Notes: generated by a model not told the origin, from the sequence alone. Positions 37,606 through 51,764 are shown, numbered from the stretch's first letter. The stretch: DNA of 64,000 nucleotides from Cynocephalus volans (GCF_027409185.1 NC_084474.1:30752382-30816381); one strand, 5' to 3'. Made by a program: numbers and translations.

Positions 37606-38299
37606 GGGAGTGGAAAGCTTCATTGAAAGCAATTTGATTTGCTTTTATTTTTAACCTTGAAATTATACTACATACTAATAATTGAATTGTCAGTCCTCAG
37701 CATCTTGACATTTTATTATTTTAGTTATTTAAAAAAAAATCAATCTTATGTATGTGATTGAACAGAACTGCCAGTTGGCAGATGATGCAATAACATGTGT
37801 AAAGCAATGAGTAGACCTAATGAATTTAAAGACCCTCCAAAACTTACTGTCCCAAATGGAAGAAGACTGCCTGGAATCCAGATGGTATGAGTGATTTCTG
37901 AGTCACCAACTGATTGAATAATTCACAGACTGTCTGCTGACCGTGACAGAAGTGGACATTTAGAAACCTCCGGCTGTATACTGGTGTGTCAGTCCTGCCA
38001 TATTTGCTGGCCTGAAAGTTTTGCTATTTCTGGAAAGAAGTATGCACCACCGTTTGCTTTGGTATAATAGCCTAGGCTAAATTATGCCTCATTTCCACAC
38101 CTCAGATCCATATTAAATATTCCTTTCAGACTGGTACTTCATCAAAGCAAAGGTAAGAATCCCCTTTTCAAAAGGAACCTTTGAAAGATGCTGTGCAGGA
38201 TCCACCCTCCTCTAGCAGAATCTCTGAGGGTGGCCCCATCACATACATCCTGAGAGCTTCCCTAGTGATCCGAGTGTATTTCTCTGCTGAAGAATCAAT

Positions 38300-38440
38300 A
38301 ATGGAGGGCAATTTCCAAAACTCCCCTGCTGACAATCACCAGGGAGGACTTGTTAAATATGTACATGCCCAGGTCTTTCCCTTGATGAATTCTGATTCCA
38401 TGGGTTTATGTTGGGACTCAGAAATCTGTGCTTTCTGAGT
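38300..38440. mobile_element. MER5-like hAT fragment
   Basis: TTTCCAAAACTCCCCTGCTGACAATCACCAGGGAGGACTTGTTAAATATG and GAATTCTGATTCC resemble a diverged MER5-type element. Confidence 0.45.
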
Positions 38441-39639
38441 GTTCTTCAGGGAAACTTTGCTGTAGGGTAATCCCCTAATGTTGACTTCCTTAGATTCTAA
38501 TAAACTGATCAATGAATTCAAAGTTAATTGATACTAATGACCCTAATATGACTTTATCTTTTTTGCATGAATTCTCAAAGTGCTCTGATAATTATAAACA
38601 ATGTCCTCCTTAATATTTTAAAAACAAAATTAGAAAGTACTATGTAAGAACATGTCTCCTAAGGATAAGTGTACAATGGATAATGAATATTTGTAAAATA
38701 AGCCATTAATGAGGTGGTCTTGAAAAGAGACCTTAATGAAACTCTGATAACTGTAAGCCAAATAAGTAGGTGGGCTTGTAAAGTCTCTATCTCTTGCTCA
38801 GTGTCTGGAGCCTGAACTCAAGGATGTGTTCTGTCTCTAGGGACCGTGGTCTTGAGAGGTCTGTCCCCTTCACCCACCTTGGAGAAGTGGTGGGGTACTG
38901 GGCCTGGGCTGAGCCTGGAAGAGCTTTATCCTTGGGTGGCCACACCTCAAAGTGCCCCCAGCCCCAGCTCTGTGGTTTCCATCCACTTTAGAATTGTAGC
39001 CTTGATCTCACTGGCAAGTTTCTCATGGCCCCAGACCAGCTGGGCATTGTGGCAGTAGGGACATTGGTCTGCCCCTGCTTCTGAGTATCAGCACCTGGGT
39101 CAGCTGGTTTTCCTGTCCATCACACCTGGGGGCTTTGAACAGTGTTGAAATAGGAGGGGCTTAGGGTTGAACACACAGGAAGAGAATGTGTCCAGGTGAT
39201 TCTGGGACCACCTCGTCCAGAATTTTTCAAGGTTCTCTTTAAAATTATCAGATGAAAAAGTTAAATCTTTCTTTTCTACTATTACAAGTGGATGATTTGG
39301 TGACTGTTGAATTGTATGTATCTTAAGAGCTGTTCTGTCCAAGCAGTAACTGAATCTCACTAAAAAATTTGCAGTCTTTGAAGTCATTCTCATACTAACG
39401 ATGGTGTATATTTTGTCTGGTTAGTGTCTGAGGAGGTCATCTGCAAGTGCTATTTCAGTTTGGGGTTCTTCATCTCAAAGTCCACATGTTATTTTCCTCA
39501 AAAGTTACTGTGGTTTTAGACTGTTACATGTTAATGTAATCTATTAATTAAAAGATTTAAAAATGTTGGAAAAGGTCTTTTTCCCCTCCTTACAGATGTG
39601 AATGTAATTTTCAGGTTTTCCTTGTGTTCATTTACTCAA

Positions 39640-40150
39640 AGTGTATGTAGCAAGTGCCTTCTAAATGGGATGTCCTACAGTAAGTATAAGGTCATTAACT
39701 CTCTGCGTTCATCGTACTTGCAGTCCACTGAGGGGATAAATACTAAATGAGCTTATCATTGCAAATTGCTTTGCTATAGAAGAAAAAGTAATGTTATGAA
39801 AAAGAATAGCAAGGGACACTTTCATTTAGATTGCAAGGTCAAGGAAGGCAACCCCATCCATCCATCCATCCATCCATCCATCCAGTAGATATTGCTCAGA
39901 CGCTTCTCTAAGGAATTGACATTTAAGCTAGGCTCGGAAGGATGTGTAGGAGATAGCTAGGAAAGTAAGTAGATCAATTGGAGAAGAGGAAACAGTTCTG
40001 AGATAGAAAAGAACTTGGCACTTGCAGAGACTGTGAAAAGGACATTGTGCTTGGACGCACTGGGTAAGGAAGAGGATCTTGTTGAGAGATGATGGTGGGG
40101 AGGAAGGCAGGGACCAAGGCCTGTTTGTGATCTTATTCTAAGAGCTCAGT
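39640..40150 (-). repeat. L2 LINE fragment, antisense, with internal (ATCC)n
   Basis: GAATTGACATTTAAGCTAGGCTCGGAAGG, ACAGTTCTGAG...GGCACTTGCAGAGACTG fits antisense L2. A (CCAT)n run at 39854-39884 lies inside it. Confidence 0.5.
39854..39884. repeat. (CCAT)n microsatellite
   Basis: Seven to eight uninterrupted CCAT units. Confidence 0.95.
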
Positions 40151-42079
40151 AAAAAAACGATGACTGTTAAGTCACTTCCCTTATAGGAGGGTGGGGCAGA
40201 GAAAGCAAAAGGGAAGAAGGGTAGTATTAGAAAGAAAACATGAAAAGGGTGTTAAATGCCAGTCCCTCCCTATCAATTCTGATACATACCCTGAAGCAAG
40301 ATGCGACCTCCTCTGCTATAGAACCATGTTTTTCAAACTTGAGAAATCAACAAATAGCTTTTGAAGGAAAACAAAAATGCATCCAGACCTTTCTCCCATG
40401 GTGGTGAGATAATTTCATTATTTTTATTTAAATTTTCTATCATTGTATATGTGTACTTCAATATGTAAAACATAAAATAAGGTATACCTCTGTAACCTTA
40501 TAGTTTATTTACAAAATAAAGCCAACATAAATTGAAAACAAATAGTAAAATTAACAAGCTGAATATAATGTGACAGATGATGTTTTGCATTTTAAAATGT
40601 TATGCTACTGCCCACAGAGGCACATCGTCTCCTGAGTTCAGCACACGTAGCCTGCTAGATGCTATTGAGAACTCAGCTATGGGGTCTATCAGGAAGCCTT
40701 TCTTTGTACGAGGTGCTGGCATATCATTTGGCTGTTGTTCAGTGGAGATGCATCAGTTACATATGAGGTCTGCCTGTCTTCTCATTAGTCAGAAACAATT
40801 AAAATAGAAGGACTCAGTGGCAACATCGGTCTAAATAGATACACAAAATCAGCCTCCAAAACCAAGTAGTAGTCCATGGAGTAGTCTTAGAATACATGGA
40901 TGATCTCCCTTGGGTGTGTGGACTTCTGTTTGGAAAACAATCCTAAATGAAGAGTGGATAATTCCCAGAGACTTCCTAGAGGAAAGAAGGGAAACTATTT
41001 CTCACTTAGAACCATGGGACCAGGATAAATTGTTCCTACTAACATTCTAAAAAGGGATCATTAGAACCCAAGGTTTGATAGGGTCAAGAGGAATCATTAA
41101 GATCTGAGCGTAAGGAGAGACCAGCTCGGGTGAGGCCACAAGTCCCTGTGGTTCCTGCTTACGATATCCAGGACAGACAAGATTAGAAACAGGTGACTGA
41201 GAGATCTTTGCTCCCTGGCCATATGGCTGAAAAAGGCTTAGAGCACTAGCCTCCAAAGTCAGGTGCACAAACTCATTCCGTGGGGGGTGGGAAGAAAACA
41301 TTAAGAGCCCTGGGAAACCTGAGCTCTGCCCTCAGGCACATAAAGAACAGCTCTTATAGAAGTGTGAGTAGGGGCTCTGCCAAACTGAGAGCTCTCAACA
41401 GTTTTATAATTAACCAAATGCTGAGAGCAGCCAATAAAAGAAATGTGCATTTCATGACAAGGCAGAAATGGTATAGTTCACATTTTTAACTTGATCAGTT
41501 TAATATATCTGAAGTATCAACTAAACTTTATTTTCACTGTTCCAAGTTGTCACAAGTCTTCCCATTTATCAACAATGTTCATTCCTTTAGGGGGAGAGGA
41601 GATCAAGGTACAATGGGGGTAAATTTGAAACTTCCAACGTGAAAACAGTTTTTAACTTTAGAAGAAAGACTTTAACTTTAGAAGAGGTCAAGTCTAATAT
41701 TTGTAAGATTCAGGCTTTTCTGAGAAAGAAAATGATTTGTGAGGTTCCCAGAAGTCATCAGTTGGAGAATTGAATACAGGGTTTTTAACCGAGAAACAGA
41801 TGAGAGAGGATGTAGGCAATGATATCAGAGCAGTCTGGAGAAGTTTGGGAGAGGTAGAGTGGGAACAGAAATTTCCAGGTATATTCCCAGATATATTGAG
41901 GATCTGAGGGCAGAGTGTCTCTCATGACACTTCCCTCCTGGACATCTGGGGAATGGGGTGGCAGTAGCCTCATCAGTAATCAGAAGCAACCCAGGACAGC
42001 CACCTTAGGGCAGAGGGGATGGTATAGGGTATTTAGGCAGACAGGGCCTGAGCTAGCCTGAGTAGAGCCTGTAGTGCTG

Positions 42080-42490
42080 CCCAGACCCCCTCTGGATCTG
42101 GCACTTGTTCCTCCAGCTGCTGGGAGTGCTGGAAGCTGGTGCCTTGTAGCTGCTGAGTCCTCCAAGAATTGCCCTTAGCCAAAGAGGGCCTCCTAGCCTG
42201 CGGTCATGTGGATGCACTGGGGACAGCCCACATCCAATGACTGGTAGATTATGGGGGATATAAGGGTCTGGCCCCCTTACCTCAATTGGAACAACTCAGA
42301 AAGGCTGTCCCAGCTCCAGAGTTCCCTGTGCAATCATCTGCATTGCAACTGCATGGCGGTTCTGACTTCTCTCTGCTTAACACAGCCTCCCTCATTTTCT
42401 TTTGGGTGTTGTTCTGGAGGACAAATGACAATAAACCTTCTGCAAGCAAATCTCAAAGTCTGTTTTCTGGGAAGTATTAGCTACAACAGG
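42080..42490 (+). repeat. Possible ERVL-type LTR
   Basis: Ends with AATAAACCTTCTGC...CTCAAAGTCTGTTTTCTGGGAAGTATTAGCTACAACA, a polyadenylation-plus-terminus arrangement typical of old ERVL LTRs. No target duplication was found and the left boundary is a guess. Confidence 0.35.
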
Positions 42491-43564
42491 TCTCCTGGGT
42501 TCTGGGATTGAAATATAGAGAACACCAGAGATGAGTGCTGACCTAATGTGGAGAAGGGCTGCGAGCAGGTGGGCTGTCTGTGTATGGTGAAATGGAAGAC
42601 TCTGAGTGGACATTACAGGGCAAGGGCTGGATGGAAGATGTGGTTGTACTTCGGAGGATCAGGCTGAGCCAAGACTGAGTCAGCTTTGGTGGGGAGGGGT
42701 GGCCGGCCACACACTGACCGTGCCAGACTGTGCTGGGAGGACTGACTGCAAGTGAATGACCCCAGATATGAATCTTTCAGCAGATGCAGCAAGGCCAGAG
42801 GTCAAGTCCAGAGATCCAGCTAGGCAAGACACTTCAAGGGAGGTCAGTGAGGACCAGAGGTTGGTTCTCAAACCAGATACTCCTCCCTTGAGGCCAGGAG
42901 AATACCGAGCCACTAAATATTAGACTCGTTCCACACCCTCCTTCCTACCATGAAAGGGAGGGAGAAGGGTGTGTGAATAGCTACCCCAAAGAGATTTGTG
43001 TCATACTGGAGGTGGCTAAGTTGCCCTGAAAGGGACAAAACAGATTTTTCCTGCTATCAATGGAAATGAGTCTCTAGGGCTGTTACTTTTGGTCCTAGAA
43101 AATAAACCAGTTCTGTTTTTACACATTTGAGATGTGACTGTGCATAAATATGCAACTGAAAACAGGCAGGAAAGATGAAAATACAGTATCAGGGCAAAAA
43201 AACCATGTATGTGATATGTGAGTACATTTACCTTTATCACTTTACTGCTAAGAACCATGCCCTGTTCTAAGCGCTTTTATCTAAATAGCTCTATAGTTTA
43301 GGGACTTTTCAGGTGAAAGTTAGTCAAGCCGCTAGCTGATAGTGCCCTTTAAATAATACCCTAGACATTGAAAAGGTATTTCTCCAGCAGGCAGCCAGCA
43401 ACATCCGAATCTGGAGCCCCAGTCCTGTGTACTGTCATTGCAAGGGTGAGCAGATAGGTGGAAGATGAACTGCACCTGAGCCAAAGGAAAGAGTAGTGAG
43501 GGGAAATGTCCCTGCTCTAAATGAAAACAGGGCTTCTGTTCTGAGCCTTTTTGTTTTTCTAATT

Positions 43565-43760
43565 GCTTTTACACACCTTTCCCCCCCATTTAATTCTCAC
43601 AACAAGCCTATAAGGTGGCTACTATTATTACCTTAATTTTACAGAGGAAATAGAGGGTTAAAGCAGTTCCACAGCTGGGCTGTGGCCAGGCACGGAGGGA
43701 TTCAAACCTGGAGCCCATGCATGTCCCTTCTGCAGTCCCATTTCCACCACACTCTTCTGT
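43565..43760 (-). repeat. MIR SINE
   Basis: ATTTAATTCTCACAACAAGCCTATAAGG, ATTTTACAGAGGAAATAGAGGG and GGATTCAAACCTGGAGCCC are in antisense MIR order. Confidence 0.7.
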
Positions 43761-46700
43761 TCCTTGTGCATTCCAGTGGGCCTTGTGAAAGGGCATGAGA
43801 AATCGGAAGAGTTCTTTTAGCAAAGCCGAAATGCCAAATGTAGATGACCAGCCAGGTGGGTCCAAACACGGAGGGATTATGAGCTGTGGTAGAAGATTTT
43901 ACTGGTTGGTAATGGGTAAGAGCTAAAGGTGAAATCAGAATCACTCTCATTTGGTGCATCATGCAATGCATGTTGTAACTAGTTATTTATGTGTCTAAGT
44001 TCTTCATTTAGGAAATCTGTATATAGTTACTGGCATCACCTGTGCCCTGTATCATTGTGTCCTTAATTGGAGTTTCTGCCGCTTGTCATTTAGTCCCTTT
44101 CACGTCATGAAAGAGGAGTGTGTTAGGAAGAGTGCACGGACTGAGATCACACACAGGCAAGTGGAAAATCTTCAAGTGTTCTGGTAACATTTGGACACTC
44201 TCAATGCTCAGCAGTGAAAAAGTCAACATTTGCCAAATTTCCAAGCCGTGCTTTTCAGTCAAGTTGTTTTTTCTCCCCCTTTATCCATGTTTTCGTCCCT
44301 TAGCAAAGTTACTACCAATGGCTATTTATGGTAATTGTGGGATACTAACTGTACACATTTAAAATATAGGACAGCAGAATTGAAAGCTTTTCATGACATG
44401 CAGCAGATAGATTTGGAAATGTCCAGGAACGTCTCATTTTAACTTTCCTCTAATAGAATCTATTTGTATCACTGGTTTTTGCCCTGTAGACTTGGAGGGA
44501 GTGGTGAAAGATGAACGGCCAGTGCTCAGCCGCAAGAGGAGAAAAACGTCATCCAGTCCCCAGAATAGCAACAGCAATAAATATGGTCATGTCGCTCTTC
44601 TGCTGAGGCTGAAACGACAGACAGGATCACATTTACGGCACCCAACAGGCTCACTGGCTACAAGGGGTGGCTCAGGAGTTTGGGGGAAACATGTAGAAAA
44701 ATCGAGACTAACTTAGAGGCTTGATTTCGGAGCTGTGACTTAGCACAGAAAGAAGAGGCACAAGGTGCAGACCTCCCTGCAGAGCTAGAGGGGGCTTGGC
44801 ACCCTTCTGGCCACAGGGGAGGCCATTCTAAATCAGCTTTCAGGACAGCTGGCTCAGGGCTCTTGAGAGCTAAGCCGAGAACTCCCCTGCACGTCTGCCT
44901 GAGAACTCGCTGTTATCTGCAGCTGCCACAGCCATCAAGGCACATGCGTAATGAGGAAGGTAGAAAAGAGGGCTCTCATGGGTCACCAGTTATTTAAAGA
45001 GGGCCCATCAGATTTCAGTCACTTCATTGTACAGAATCAGCACCTTTGCTTTCGTGGGTCTAAGAGGAAGGTGCATCTCCCTGCCTTGAAAACTCCTCAC
45101 GTCTCCCTTTCCAGACCAAGCCACTGGGCTCTAGCCATTTCTGGGACTCCAGAAGCTTCATCTTCATCTGCCCATTTATATATATATATATTCCAGTTTC
45201 AAACATTATATGGCCCTGTCTCTAGGCAGTTGTGGTTTTATCATCTTTATCTTGTTTTGTCACTTGAAATTGGCAGGACTGAGCTTGTACACCTTCATAA
45301 CTTGCATACAACAGGAGTCACTTAGGCTGAAACGTTTTTAAGCTAACACATGTAGCTGATTCTTTCCACTGCTTTGGAAACCAAAGCATCACCTGAATTG
45401 ACCAGTTTTCCTTTTTCTGTTAAACTTTCCTGCTCTGAAATGATACAATTCTTATGTAAAGCCAAGCTCCTTCTCTCTGTGATCTTTGTTGTTTACTGAC
45501 CTCTCCAACCTGTACTCACAAGCTGTCACTGAAGCAGGTTCACTTTGCCCACAGGTCATCAGTTTCTTTCATGTAGCTTTAATAGGCACAGACTCAACTC
45601 TGTGCTTCCATTTATCTCAGTTACATGCTGAGTATTTAAATTTGTCTTTTCTCTATGGATCCCAATATTGCTTTTATTTGAAAAATGTAGTATATAAAAA
45701 AGTAAAGACAACTATTGCTGCAGACTTTGGTGTCTGAAAAATTCAGCACTATATTCTATTGTCACTGTTCTCTTATGCTTCTTTAGGATCTTATTAAGAA
45801 AAATGATTACATTTTTATAGCACTAGCTTTCATGTTTGTTCTCTCAACGTCCCTGGTGATGTTGAGAGGTTTAGAAAGGAAATCATGCCAGTGTGTTGAA
45901 GTTGGTGCCAAAGGAACATAGATGACTATTTGGTGCCCAGTATCTGCTGCTTTCCAGAACCTTATCGCATCCTATTTATACATTCACAAAGCAAAATCTT
46001 ACTTAGAGCAATCCTTGCAACATTAGCGTTTCCTTTCTTTAAAGCTATGTCTCTTGAGTTTTTATGCCATTTTTCTCATGTGGCCAGAGATAGTGCAGAC
46101 ATAAATTAACTTCTCCAGTTATTATTTAGTGACTAAAAGAATACAAAAGATATTTGAAAAATAAATTCCAGTGTATTATTAAATATTTTAATTTGGATTA
46201 CAAAGATATGTGCCAAATGATCTTAAATCCCTGGAAAGATTCATTTAAATATAAAAAGAGATTGAAAAAAATAAGGAGTCCAAAAAGACTACCTGAGTCA
46301 TTTACTTGGAAATAGCAAAAGGCATCTTCCAGTGAGAGGATAGCATTCTGTAGTTATGACAAAAGGATAGTTAAAATGTATACATTTTAAATTAGTAAGA
46401 AAGCATTTAACTTTAGGAAATATAACTAATTAAAAGCTACAATTTCCAACCTAAGTATTAAGTATCTTCTATGGAATACACTGTTTCCAAGATTGTGTCT
46501 GAGAGGTTTTTATAGTTGCAAACATTTATAAATAGACCTCTTTACTATTGTTACATTAATGAAAGAAATGCTAGTGAAATTTTTAGTATTATTCAAATAC
46601 CAGAACACACTGGGAAGTTAGTCCTTTTAAAAAAAATTCTAGACTTCTCTTACCTTCATATTATGAGTGATAATTGCAGAATATTAACATAATCATCTAG

Positions 46701-47039
46701 GTATTCTTTTAATGATCTACTCCCACAGGCACAGCATGAAGTCCAAAAATGAACCTGTATGGAACTTTGAGTGGTATTTAAGGATTTTACCATTTGTAAT
46801 TTGTTCCATTAGAAAATTTAATTTCCACCTATTAGTAATTATTTCATATGTATTTCTGAAGTATAAATGGCAAAAATTCACATAAATCTTTAGAGAGAAT
46901 TGCGAAAAATGAAGTTCCTAAGTGCAGCCAGTTTAGCAGCAGGATAGCTCCTCTGACTAGAGAACATATGATAAATATCAATAGTTAACATTTACCCAGA
47001 GTATTTAAAAAATCAGTTATTTTTACCATTTCACCACTA

Positions 47040-47268
47040 TTATCTATTATAATTTTTTATGGACCATGTACTAAACATCGTGTTAAAAACATCTTAAAAA
47101 TCAAAATTAATTCTCAAAATATCCCAGTGAAGATGGTATGATTACTTTATCTGGTTTATAGATGAGGAAGTTCTGGCCATGATCATACAGCTAATGAGTG
47201 GTGAAGCCAGGAGTTGAATCTGGTTCTGACTTTATAGCCTGAGCTCTTAACTATTATCCATGTTCTGG
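47040..47268 (-). repeat. MIR SINE
   Basis: TTTATAGATGAGGAAGTTCTGG...ATACAGCTAATGAGTGGTGAAGCCAGGAGTTGAATCTGG...GAGCTCTTAACTATTATCC is an antisense MIR. Confidence 0.7.
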
Positions 47269-47504
47269 AGTGGAGGGTAATACTAAGTTGGAGAAGTTAT
47301 ACAATGAAGTATAACGGTGCACTCATACAATGTGAAAATTCCATGCTGCCATGTCAACGTGTCAAAGTCCTTCAGTGTGAATACAGGAAATTGCATAGAA
47401 GACACATGGCAATGCCAATATGTAAATACAAGACTCTTGAGTTGGCCCTGCATATAGGTTGAGGCAAGTCGTGGGCCACACCGAAGCTGTGGGATGTGGT
47501 AGAA

Positions 47505-47665
47505 GATGCACAGAATTTAGAACTAGAAGCTTTGGGTTTTGGTTCCAGCTCTATTCATTATTAGTGGGGTTAACCTCATACCTCAGTGCTGACTCCTGAT
47601 GTCTACCAGGGGAGGTGTAGAAAATCAAATGAGTACTGTTTATAAAAGTACTTTGTAAACTTTTA
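47505..47665 (+). repeat. MIR SINE fragment
   Basis: AATTTAGAACTAGAAGCTTTGGGTTTTGGTTCCAGCTC followed by CATACCTCAGTGCTGAC is a diverged MIR. Confidence 0.45.
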
Positions 47666-47929
47666 GAAGGAAGTTAGATATTATTAGAGGAATGTTGGTA
47701 CAAATTTGTAATAAGAATGTAATAATAATAATTCGTAATAATAAAACTTTTATGGGGATATTCTCTCCACTCTGTTCCTCCCTGTATGTTTTTTGTTTTG
47801 CTTATAAACAATGAACAATCCTGGGCAAAAAATTCCTGAAGTAATATAATTAGCAACTTAAGGAATAGGTAATATTTGTATATGAGACTAGTGAAATCAT
47901 AGCTGATGACAATGGTTGTGCCTCGTATA

Positions 47930-48180
47930 GTAAGGCTGGATTTTGCAGTGGCAAGAGAATGATCTCTAGACCTGACTTCTGAGTTTAGGTCCCAGTTTTT
48001 ATTCTTACTAATAGTGTGAGTTTGAGAAATTGGCCTGACCTCTCTGTGCCTCAGTATCCTCATCTATAAAATGGACATGATATTTCTTTCTACTTTACGG
48101 CATTTTGCAAGTGTTAAATACAATATACATATAAAGCCCTCAAACCAGTTCCCGGCACATATAAAAACTCCAAAAAATAT
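47930..48180 (+). repeat. MIR SINE, near full length
   Basis: GAGAAATTGGCCTGACCTCTCTGTGCCTCAGTATCCTCATCTATAAAATGGACATGAT is the MIR core, with the tRNA-like part before it and the 3' tail after. Confidence 0.8.
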
Positions 48181-48807
48181 TAGCAACCAAGTGGTGCAAA
48201 TGCATCTTCATTTAATTACATATGGTTCATATCCATGTGTTTATTTTGAAAATGTACACCATTTATCTCAGTAGCAATAGATGAAAGACAGTGGATAGAT
48301 ATGTCAAATACTTTCTACCAGAAATGCTGCCCAAAGTAAGTTCTCTACTAAAAAATAAACCATTCAGTGCATCATTATTAGTCATTCTTCAAGAAACTAG
48401 AAAATTAATCAAATTATTATAAGTTACAGTAACCTTACAGCTATGGTCTCCTGAATTTAAAGTTGTACTTGGTATTAAATATGATTATTTGCTCTGGGAC
48501 ACAAGAAAGACCAGAGGAAATACTTTAGAATTTCAAAATGAAGTATAGGCTATTCTTGGGTCACTAAAACTTTTCTTCAGAGGCCTGAAGTGGGAAATCT
48601 ATACTTTTGAGACAGTCTTGGCATCTCGAAACTCTAACTGGTGGCTTGGCACCAAGGGGTTTTCCAGACTGTTTTGTGGAAGCTGTTCTAAATTATTTAA
48701 ACTTCTTTTCTATAAAGTCAGCCTTTTGACTTTCACACATTCAGCTCCACAAATTTTACAGATGTGGGAAACTAGGGCCTGAGAAGTGGGATGGTTCATC
48801 AATTTGG

Positions 48808-48963
48808 TTGTTTTCAAACTTTACATGCATCAGGAAAACCTGGAGGGCTTGCTGCAACAGATTGCTGGGCCCCACCACAGAGTTTCCGATTCAGTGGAAA
48901 GTGCATTTCTGATGAGTTCCCAAGTGATGATGCTTGTCTGGGGCCCACACTTTGAAAACCACC
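48808..48963 (-). mobile_element. MER5A-like hAT-Charlie element
   Basis: Nearly full-length MER5A pattern: TTCAAACTTTACATGCATCAGGAA, GGGCCCCACC, GATTCAGT and a terminal GGGGCCCACACTTTGAAAACCACC. Confidence 0.75.
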
Positions 48964-49914
48964 ATGATAAATCAAATGGGGGAGTCATATTGATTAGAGC
49001 TCTGGTAACTAGCCAGAACCATCACAATTCTTTTACTAAGTCAACGTGCTCAATGAGCCATCTTTTATCTTATTTTATTAGGTAAGACTTAGAGTTTTGT
49101 AGATACTTGAGAATATCAGATAGGAGATTATGTTCACATTCAAGGTAAAAATTCTCAAGAATAATTTCTAAATAAGGACTCTCCCCCTTTTTTGGGGGTG
49201 GGAGCACAGTGCTCCTTGGTCCCCATATGGTCACAGAGCCTCTTTGACACAGCATAGCTTCATCATGACACTGAGCCCTGGTCACTGAGTACCTTGTCCA
49301 CAGTGTGCTTTGGTCATAGCATGTTTTGGCCACTTACAATATGCTTGCTTTCACATGCCTGTGTCTATGTGGGTGACCTTCTCCACTTTTATTCTTATGT
49401 TTATCCCAATTATAAATCCTATGTAATTCACATGGATCAGATTACTGGCATGGGTCAAGGCAGAGCAGGCAAAATAGTTTCTGGGTGCTGACTTAGTATT
49501 AATGTTGTTACTGTCTGACGAAAGTGGAGATAATTCTATTTTTCCACACATATAAAAGATCTATTTAATTTTGGAAAATTTGGTTTTTTACTAGCTTACT
49601 TAGTTAAAATATATTCTCTGGAGAATATCGCCATTCTGTTTCCTAATTTGTCAAAAAAAGAAAAATAGAAGGGGATTTTTTTTTTTTTAATAGAGACCTC
49701 TTGTGGTCATTCATAAAAGTACTCTGAAAAACAGAAACTAGAGTATTCTCACTTGTTAGGTTTTAAGATCTCTGGCTTTGTTGACATTTATTTAAAAATT
49801 ATAGGAATGACCTAACCCATATTAAAATATATATGATAAGTAAACAGGTACACATAATGGTAACTTAAATAAATATACACATCATTCAACCATAACAGTA
49901 CTAAATAATAAATT

Positions 49915-50040
49915 AAAACTTTATTGAATCATAAAACATACAGGAAATTTCACAAATAATACTTGTCTAGCTTGAGGAATTTTCCAAACTGGATATATCT
50001 ATGTAGCCAGCATATCTGATAGACTTTTAATCATAATTTT
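49915..50040 (+). repeat. L1M 3'-UTR fragment
   Basis: CAGGAAATTTCACAAATAATAC...GAGGAATTTTCCAAACTGG...ATGTAGCCAGCA resembles an old L1 3'-UTR. Confidence 0.4.
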
Positions 50041-50619
50041 ATAGGTAAGGTGACTCAGGTTCAGAGAAGTAATGTGATTTATTATTTTACAACATCAATC
50101 AATTCCATTTTAAATATATTCACTCAAAAATGTTTAAGTAAAGAACATCAATAAATATTCACATAAAGGATAGTCAGTTTATAGTACCGTGATCCACAGT
50201 CCAGGTTCATAAATATCAAATTTTGTCAAATGAAAATACCTTTACACATAAAATTTCTGCAGCAGTAGAAACTGTAGAACAATTATTATTATTTATTATT
50301 ATTTTTTGTTGTTTCTCATTGTTGTTGTTGTTGTTGGTGATCTACTCTTTTTCTCCATAAATAAGTGCATCTTTTATGTACCAACCATTATTCTGGGTTT
50401 CTGGGGATAGTAAAATGAATAATATTGGGTTCTTGCTCTTAGGAGGCTTAGAGTTTAATGCTCAAGAAAGACATATAGACAGTAGTTTAACAAGAGCTCT
50501 CATAGAAGTGTATACACCTATGTGGACTAATTTTCAAGAAGGAGGCTATAATTTCCACAAAGTCCGTGCCAGGATGCTGAAAGCTTGAAAGTCCACAACT
50601 TTTCCTCTTTGGTTTAAAG

Positions 50620-50810
50620 ATAGCATAGTGTAGTAGAAAATAATACTTGACTAGTAAGAATATTCATGTTTGAGTTACAGCTCTGTCAATGACTAGCTCT
50701 AGGATTTTGGACTAGTCTCTCAGCTATTAAACATCATTTCCTCAACTATAAATTAGGGATGGTAGCTGTTTTATAGGCTATCATGAAGAACAAATGAGAT
50801 TGTAAGAAAG
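50620..50810 (+). repeat. MIR SINE
   Basis: GATAGCATAGTGTAGTAGAAAA...GAGTTACAGCTCTGTCAATGACTAGCTC...CATTTCCTCAACTATAAATTAGGGATGG is a forward MIR. Confidence 0.7.
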
Positions 50811-51764
50811 TGGTCTGAGATCTTTAGATTCAAAGGTTCTACATTATGCCTTTTGTTTCTATGGTATTAATATTGAACACCAGTGTAATAATCAGCTCAT
50901 TCCATGTTTACTAGTTCATGGTTTTGTTGCTGGGAAGATGTGCTAGAGAAAGTGCTCAGTGTTTGATAGTGGGCAGATAGATGTGTGCATAACCACTTTC
51001 TTCAAAGTGAAGAGAATGAAAGAGTAATGAGGGTAGTGGGTGTTTGAGAAATGAAGAAAGAAGCAGAACCTAGAACTGACTGGGACAGGAAAAGGTACCC
51101 AAAGCAGATTAGTATACACACTTACGTATTCACAAATTTACCCAGGGTTCTCCCGCACATCATCATCAAAACGATCCATTAATGACTAAATAAGATGGAT
51201 ACATTGAGTGGTATGCTGGTAAATGTTTTACAACCAACACTCTGAAAAAGAAAAAATGACAGCATTTACTGATATCTATAATATAAATACTCCTACCATG
51301 GCCAATTTCAAGCTACTAACATGATATCACTGAACAGGGCATTAGGAAGGGATGCACAGTAGCATACCTTATACACTATTTCCATCATATGGACATAATA
51401 GACATAAATAAATTCAAAACTATAGATGATAAGAAACATAAAATAATCAGGAAGTTATGAATTTTGAGTATTTGCTAGCTTTATTTTAAAAATAATTTAG
51501 TTAAACGCAATTTAATTTGATTTAATTTTTAATAATGGCTGGGTTGAACATCCAGCTTGCAAAATTCCTGATAATTTAACATCAGCTGTCATGAGCCAGT
51601 GGCAGCACAACACTGATTATATTGGTAATTGTGCTAGTATTGTGTGAGTGATGGTGAAGATTATCACCTCTTCTGGGAAGTCTATCTGTGTTAGGTGGCC
51701 TTCTCTATATTCCTACCATAATTTTCTAGATATCAAAGCAGTTACCACACTCTGTTAAAATCTC

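Noticed and set aside
39854..39884. Regularly spaced CCAT units considered as a possible array of functional repeats
   Set aside because: Uninterrupted tetranucleotide microsatellite. No CRISPR-like repeat-spacer structure exists anywhere in the window, as expected for a mammal.
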